Source: Takifugu bimaculatus (lineage: Eukaryota > Chordata > Actinopteri > Tetraodontiformes > Tetraodontidae). From it: a stretch of 64,000 nucleotides of DNA. The notes under the pieces were generated by a model. The model worked only from the letters and a program-made list of their open reading frames with translations. It searched no databases and had not been told where the DNA came from. The stretch covers positions 1-64,000 of the forward strand of contig CP034980.1 of the NCBI GenBank assembly GCA_004026145.2, in the 5' to 3' direction. Below, one piece after another: positions 59,401-64,000 of this stretch (the stretch's first letter is position 1; the number at the start of each line of letters is the position of its first letter). The translations under genes were made by a program, and so were the position numbers.

Positions 59401-62400
59401 AAAGCTAAGAGCGGCGGTGCATTCAGGGTCCGCGGTGTAAACTGGCAGAAACCGCATCCGTTTCTGACACTTTTATCGCTGTAATCGTCGTGTTTTTCCT
59501 TCCCCTGCCAGACGTCTAAAACAGAGAAGGTTGACGCCATGTTTCTAGCAGCCTGTCCTCCCGCCACTAGTCACCGCCAAATCTAACATGGCGAAAAGCA
59601 TCTTTAAATCATCTTTAAATTACATTCATCCAAATGAACAAACTGGGACCCTTCACAAATACAAGTAATTTCATTGAATTAGGTTTCTCTCATCCACATA
59701 GTTGTGAGTGTTTAACGTGGAAATCAAGGCACAAGAAAACAATTAGCAGTGAGAGGCTAATTCATCCTCTCGCGGCCGCTGATTATTCCTCATTAGAGGT
59801 TCTGGAGCTGATCCCAGGAGAGGTGGGAGTACAGTCCAGACAGAGGGCGCTAATGAGAGGAAGGTCCTCATTCACTCCAGGTCGTTGCTGAATATTGAGA
59901 TTCCCGAGGGGAACGGGGACGCGTGGATCTGCTTCCTGTTGCGGCTCCTCTGAGCCGATCCAAATCCGAAGAACACAACTGGTGCATGACGTCCCCGGGA
60001 AGAGGTCTGAGGCTGGTTCGAATCTGGTGTTTTCAGGAGTCAGGGCGTAATAACCCGGTCCGTAACGCAGGATCCCCGCTGCTTCTGATCCGAATGGATC
60101 GAAAAGTGAATGTTTGACAATCCCAAATGAGGCAAATTAGCACCGACGGAGAAGTTTCCACTGAAGAGGCAGATGAAGCCGAGGGCAGCCGAGGCCGGAA
60201 CGGGAGAGAGAAACCGCACGATTCTGCGCAACACCAGATACCGGTTTAAAGACGCGCGCTGCCAGAACATCCAGCTGCGTATTGAATTCACATGAAGCTG
60301 GTTGTGAGGTCTGGAGCTGACGATTGTTCCAACCCTTCTGGAGAAGCTGTGAAGTGGCTGACACGAAGATCCCTCGGCAGAGCTGCCAGACGCCCGTGCC
60401 AGCGCCTCTTCGGGTGACCGGGAACCTTCATCGACGCTCCGCGAACAGACGGCGGGCTCAGACGCTCCTGCCGCTCTCCTCACCATGGAGTCGATGCACT
60501 TTTCTGAGCAACTTCGGCAACGCATGTTGTTGCTTCAGCTCCGGAATGAAAACAGTCCGGAGCTGACGCATCACTCGCATGGAATCATCTGTGGAAAAAC
60601 AGGCAAATGAAGAGCAGGGCCGACCCCCCCCCGAGGGCGACGCTTCCTGACGCCTCCTCAGATATGCTGGAACCATCCCGTTCGCTGGTGTCTCCGGAAC
60701 CTTCTGACCAGTTCCAAACACCCAACACAGCCCGTCCCAGTGGCCCCAGTTGCTTCCTTCCTGCGAGCGGCCACATCCTCTGGCTTCCAGGGCCGAGGGA
60801 GAGGAGGCGTCGGGATGCAGATCCCAGCTCCGACAAGGGAGAGACCCCTGGTCCCTCATCTCTCATATCCATCCACTTTTATTAAACGCACCCTCACAAA
60901 GTGTGTGTTGGGGCGGAGGGGCTGCCTCCACCTCCACCACCACCACATGGAGTGGCTCGGCTCCAAGGCAAACACTCCCGCCGGTGTGCACGTAGAGGCA
61001 GATGTCTGCAGGACTCCAGGCCTGGCCGGCGCTACGTAGCCGCGCTCGCTATTTATTTTCCCAGTTCAAAGCGCTGGCAGCGGCCCAGCCAGCGTCTGCA
61101 GGCCCGTCCAATGTGCTCCTGATTGCCACACTGAGGCTTCCCAGCCCACAGACTCATATAACGTTACATGTGCCAGCTCCTAAGTCCACATCTGCAGCAT
61201 CCAGCCGGGGAGGAGGGCAGGCTTAAGGGTAGAGGGGTGGTGGGGTTCTTCTGAAACCACACTTTGCTGCGGCTTGAACGGCTGCTTTGTGCAGCCTGGC
61301 GCGCTCACACGGGCCACATGAAAGGAGCGGGCCGGTTATTCCGCAGAGCGGCGATAAGTTACGTCTCCCGGGCCGCGGATCGAGCGCTCCGCTGCTGGCT
61401 GTCAACTTTATCGCCGCTCCGACTGGATACGGTGACTCCCGCCCACGCACACGGTCCCAGAGACGCAGCTTCAGACGTCCTCGGACCGCCGTCGTCCCCC
61501 GGATGTGTTTTACCCGCTGGGAATTCCGGAGGTCTGATGACTGAAGGTGGAAAAGCTGTTAATCGCTTAAGGAGCCGCGGAAGGTTTTTAGCTCCTGCTG
61601 AAACTTTCCGTCCGTCCAGCTGATACGGAGCAAACTGCCTCGGCGGTGCCGATGAGGCTCCAACGGCGGCTATCGGCTTTCCCACGTGTTCCTCTGCTTG
61701 GATCACACGTGTTTGCTTTTGTCCGGCGTTGAGGGCAGAAACGGCGAAATGCAAATGTTGATCTTCGGTCTCTCGCTAGCCGTTCTCGGAGGTGTTGCGG
61801 CATCGGCGCGCGAGTCCCAGGGTTCCAGCTCCCTTTAAAGTTCAGATGCAATAAAAGATCTGATTGGTGATTTGCATGAACGCAGCAAAACCAAACAAAG
61901 GAGTGGAAGCAAACTCCGCACAACCCCGCCAGCGCCAAAAAACATCTTATGCTTGGATGGCAAGAACTTCAGCTGCATCCAAAGTTCTAATTTAGAAAAG
62001 CTTTCCTGCGAAATTAACCCAAACTCTTCATTCCTCGTCCAACTGACTTTATGTGTTTGGTATTTTTAGACTAAACAGTCAATTTGGTGCTTTGACCTCC
62101 AGTGTCCTTCAGCCATGCGACCATGAGGCTAATGTTACCTTCTGTGCGTCTCCAAGCTGGACTGTCACATGCACTTGCTAGCTCATATGCTACACGTCAG
62201 CTAGGGCTATTACTCACAATAACATCATCAGCTTAGCTGTGTTGGATCACCTCTCTGTGGTTATTAGTCTGGGCAGTCAGGACCACATGACACAGCTTTC
62301 CCTTTTCTATCCCAGTTCATTTTTCGGGAAGCGTCCAGAGCAAACGCAACATAGATTTGGTTATTTCCTCTAAACTCTTAACACTGTTATAAATCAGTAG

Positions 62401-63946
62401 TCACAAAAATAAAAAAATGTTTCTAGAGATGTGGTTATTAGCGAGACTAGCCAGAGTAATTTTTGTTAGTTTTTTTCCAACATTAGCAGGCGAATGCTAA
62501 CCTACCAGGCCAGCGTTTGCTTATCCAGCCAGTCTGCAAAGCATGTCAAACTAACTGTGTAGCTGTTAGCAAAGAAAAGCAAATATTAACAAAGTGGAAA
62601 CTCCAACAATGAGCTCCGACCACCCGGGAGGCCGTGACACTGGCGCGGTAGCTTTAGCAGTGATCCCCCAAAAGACACCTGGGAAAATCTACTCGGAGCC
62701 AACTTGGAGGGAAAAAGCCCCTTTTGCTAGTGTGCGCTAACAACCAATTAGCCAATTTGTTATTGTAGAGCGTTTGGTTGTGGGACCAGATTTTAGGTGC
62801 TCCGGACCAACCGGACTTGATTTGACGTCTCCTTTTGACAACATAGCATGAAGCTAAATTCCATCCTAATGTTCCTTCTTCAGCTGCAGAACACTTAAAG
62901 GAAAAGAGTAGTTTCAGGGAGATCTCGGCCGGTTGTGAGTGCTTGTTTCAGGGAAACGTCGTGCCAAGACAGAACTAGCTGCCAATAAATCGATGAGGAA
63001 ATAATCCTGCTGGGCAATCCCGGTCCAAAGGAATAGGAAATTGAGTTTCCCAGCACCGCGTGTGAGGCAACAACACAGAGTTTGATGTGAACAGGTCCAG
63101 TTGGGCCTCTCCTGAGCAACATACAGGCTGCTCGCTGGCACAGATGCCGATTCAGCCCCAGAACTTCTCTTATTCCACGATAAGAAGCGAGAGCAGAACC
63201 GTATCATTCAGACATCAGCGTGTTGGTGGGCCTGAGGCAAACAACAGGAAGTGGTTCCATCCAGACAGCCATTTAACAGACTGTGTCGGAGTGGGTCTAT
63301 AAAAGCCACATTTCAGGTCTGCACTGAGTGACAGCTGTGCACAAGGCGTGTAATTCCACATGAAGCAGCAGCCCACCCACAGCCGAGCACGTATCCTTCC
63401 ACGGGAGCGCCCGGCCCGCCTCGTGGTGGCCGAGTGGTTTAGATTAGACAGCACGTCTAGTCCTCCTACAACTGTTCATGTTTACACACAACTGATATAA
63501 GAGGAGATGAGGAAGCATGTGGGGCATTTGTTAGCATTAGCATTGAGCAATAAGTGTAGTATTTAGGAGTATCTGGGCTATGGTCTTTCATCAACTGCGC
63601 CTGGACCTTCAAAAAGCTCCCAAGATGTTCAGATTCTTAATTTTATTTTTTTTCTGTTGTCGTCCAAAACCTTTTGTGGGTCATTTTACGACATCGCAGC
63701 CGAGTTGCTAAAATAAACAGTGGAGACAGAAACAGCAGATAGAAGTTTGTGTGAGAAGCCAAAAAACAGGGAGGATTTCTTCTCTAACTTCTGTAAAACT
63801 GTCAGAGGAACCAAGCAGTCGAAACCCCAGTGAGATATCATCAGCTGGAGGTTTTCTGAAATATAAATGCTGACGGCTGCTGAGACGCGTCTCCAGACGT
63901 CTACTGGACCAAACAGCAGCGCCGAGGTGTGACGTGTCCCAGCGGT
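56432..63946. other. Intergenic DNA, no gene recognised
   Basis: No coding pattern stands out on either strand. An AT-rich block at about 59635-59900 and a GC-rich, less repetitive block at about 60895-61200 are the parts least like background. A tRNA A-box-like TGGCCGAGTGGTTTAG lies at about 63427 without a matching tRNA body. TTAGC/GCTAA words are dense at 62440-62740. Confidence 0.55.
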
Positions 63947-64000
63947 GACCTCCTGGACCTTTCAGGACCTCCTGGGCCTTTCAGGACATCCTGGACCTTT
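63947..64000 (+). repeat. 19-base tandem repeat cut by the window end
   Basis: Unit GACCTCCTGGACCTTTCAG starts at 63947, 63966 and 63985; the array continues past the window edge, so its full length is unknown. Confidence 0.88.

Overview
The window is vertebrate nuclear DNA, most likely from a teleost fish. The evidence is spliced exons with GT/AG borders, one conserved vertebrate gene, (CA)n/(TG)n microsatellites, several minisatellites and some very short introns (76 and 173 bases). No operons, CRISPR arrays or bacterial genes were seen. The species is not certain; compact introns in GC-rich DNA suggest a percomorph or pufferfish-like genome, which is an inference.

The only gene I can support is the 3' part of a giant atypical cadherin, fat4, on the + strand. 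Fifteen coding exons lie between 3721 and 34338, followed by a 3' UTR of about 1 kb. They encode about 3,228 residues (counted after allowing for one extra base, see findings): 18 cadherin repeats (the first partial), four EGF modules, laminin G 1, one EGF, laminin G 2, a last EGF, one transmembrane helix and a long cytoplasmic tail ending in EGEAEQYV. Two laminin G domains and this tail separate FAT4 from FAT1, FAT2 and FAT3. The first roughly 1,750 residues, judged from the human length, lie upstream of the window. The 15 exon phases join consistently and, with the extra base discounted, the total length is divisible by three.

Layout: 1-3720 is intron; 3721-7369 holds four cadherin exons; 7370-14999 is a 7.6-kb intron; 15000-21821 holds three exons including a 4,350-base exon that carries most cadherin repeats and the first EGFs; 21822-32428 holds eight small exons for EGF and laminin G modules, with a telomere-like minisatellite in one intron and TG repeats around another exon; 32429-34338 is the terminal exon; 34339 to about 35345 is the 3' UTR; the rest to 64000 shows no recognisable gene, only minisatellites, microsatellites, CpG-rich stretches and a few AT-rich blocks that could be regulatory.

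The most notable points are a one-base frameshift in the second exon (probably an assembly error), a 0.95-kb intronic array that mixes the vertebrate telomere hexamer with a fixed 13-mer, and a frame-breaking 86-base exon whose 3' splice site is preceded by (GT)12 in place of a normal pyrimidine tract. I did not find a new biological system here.
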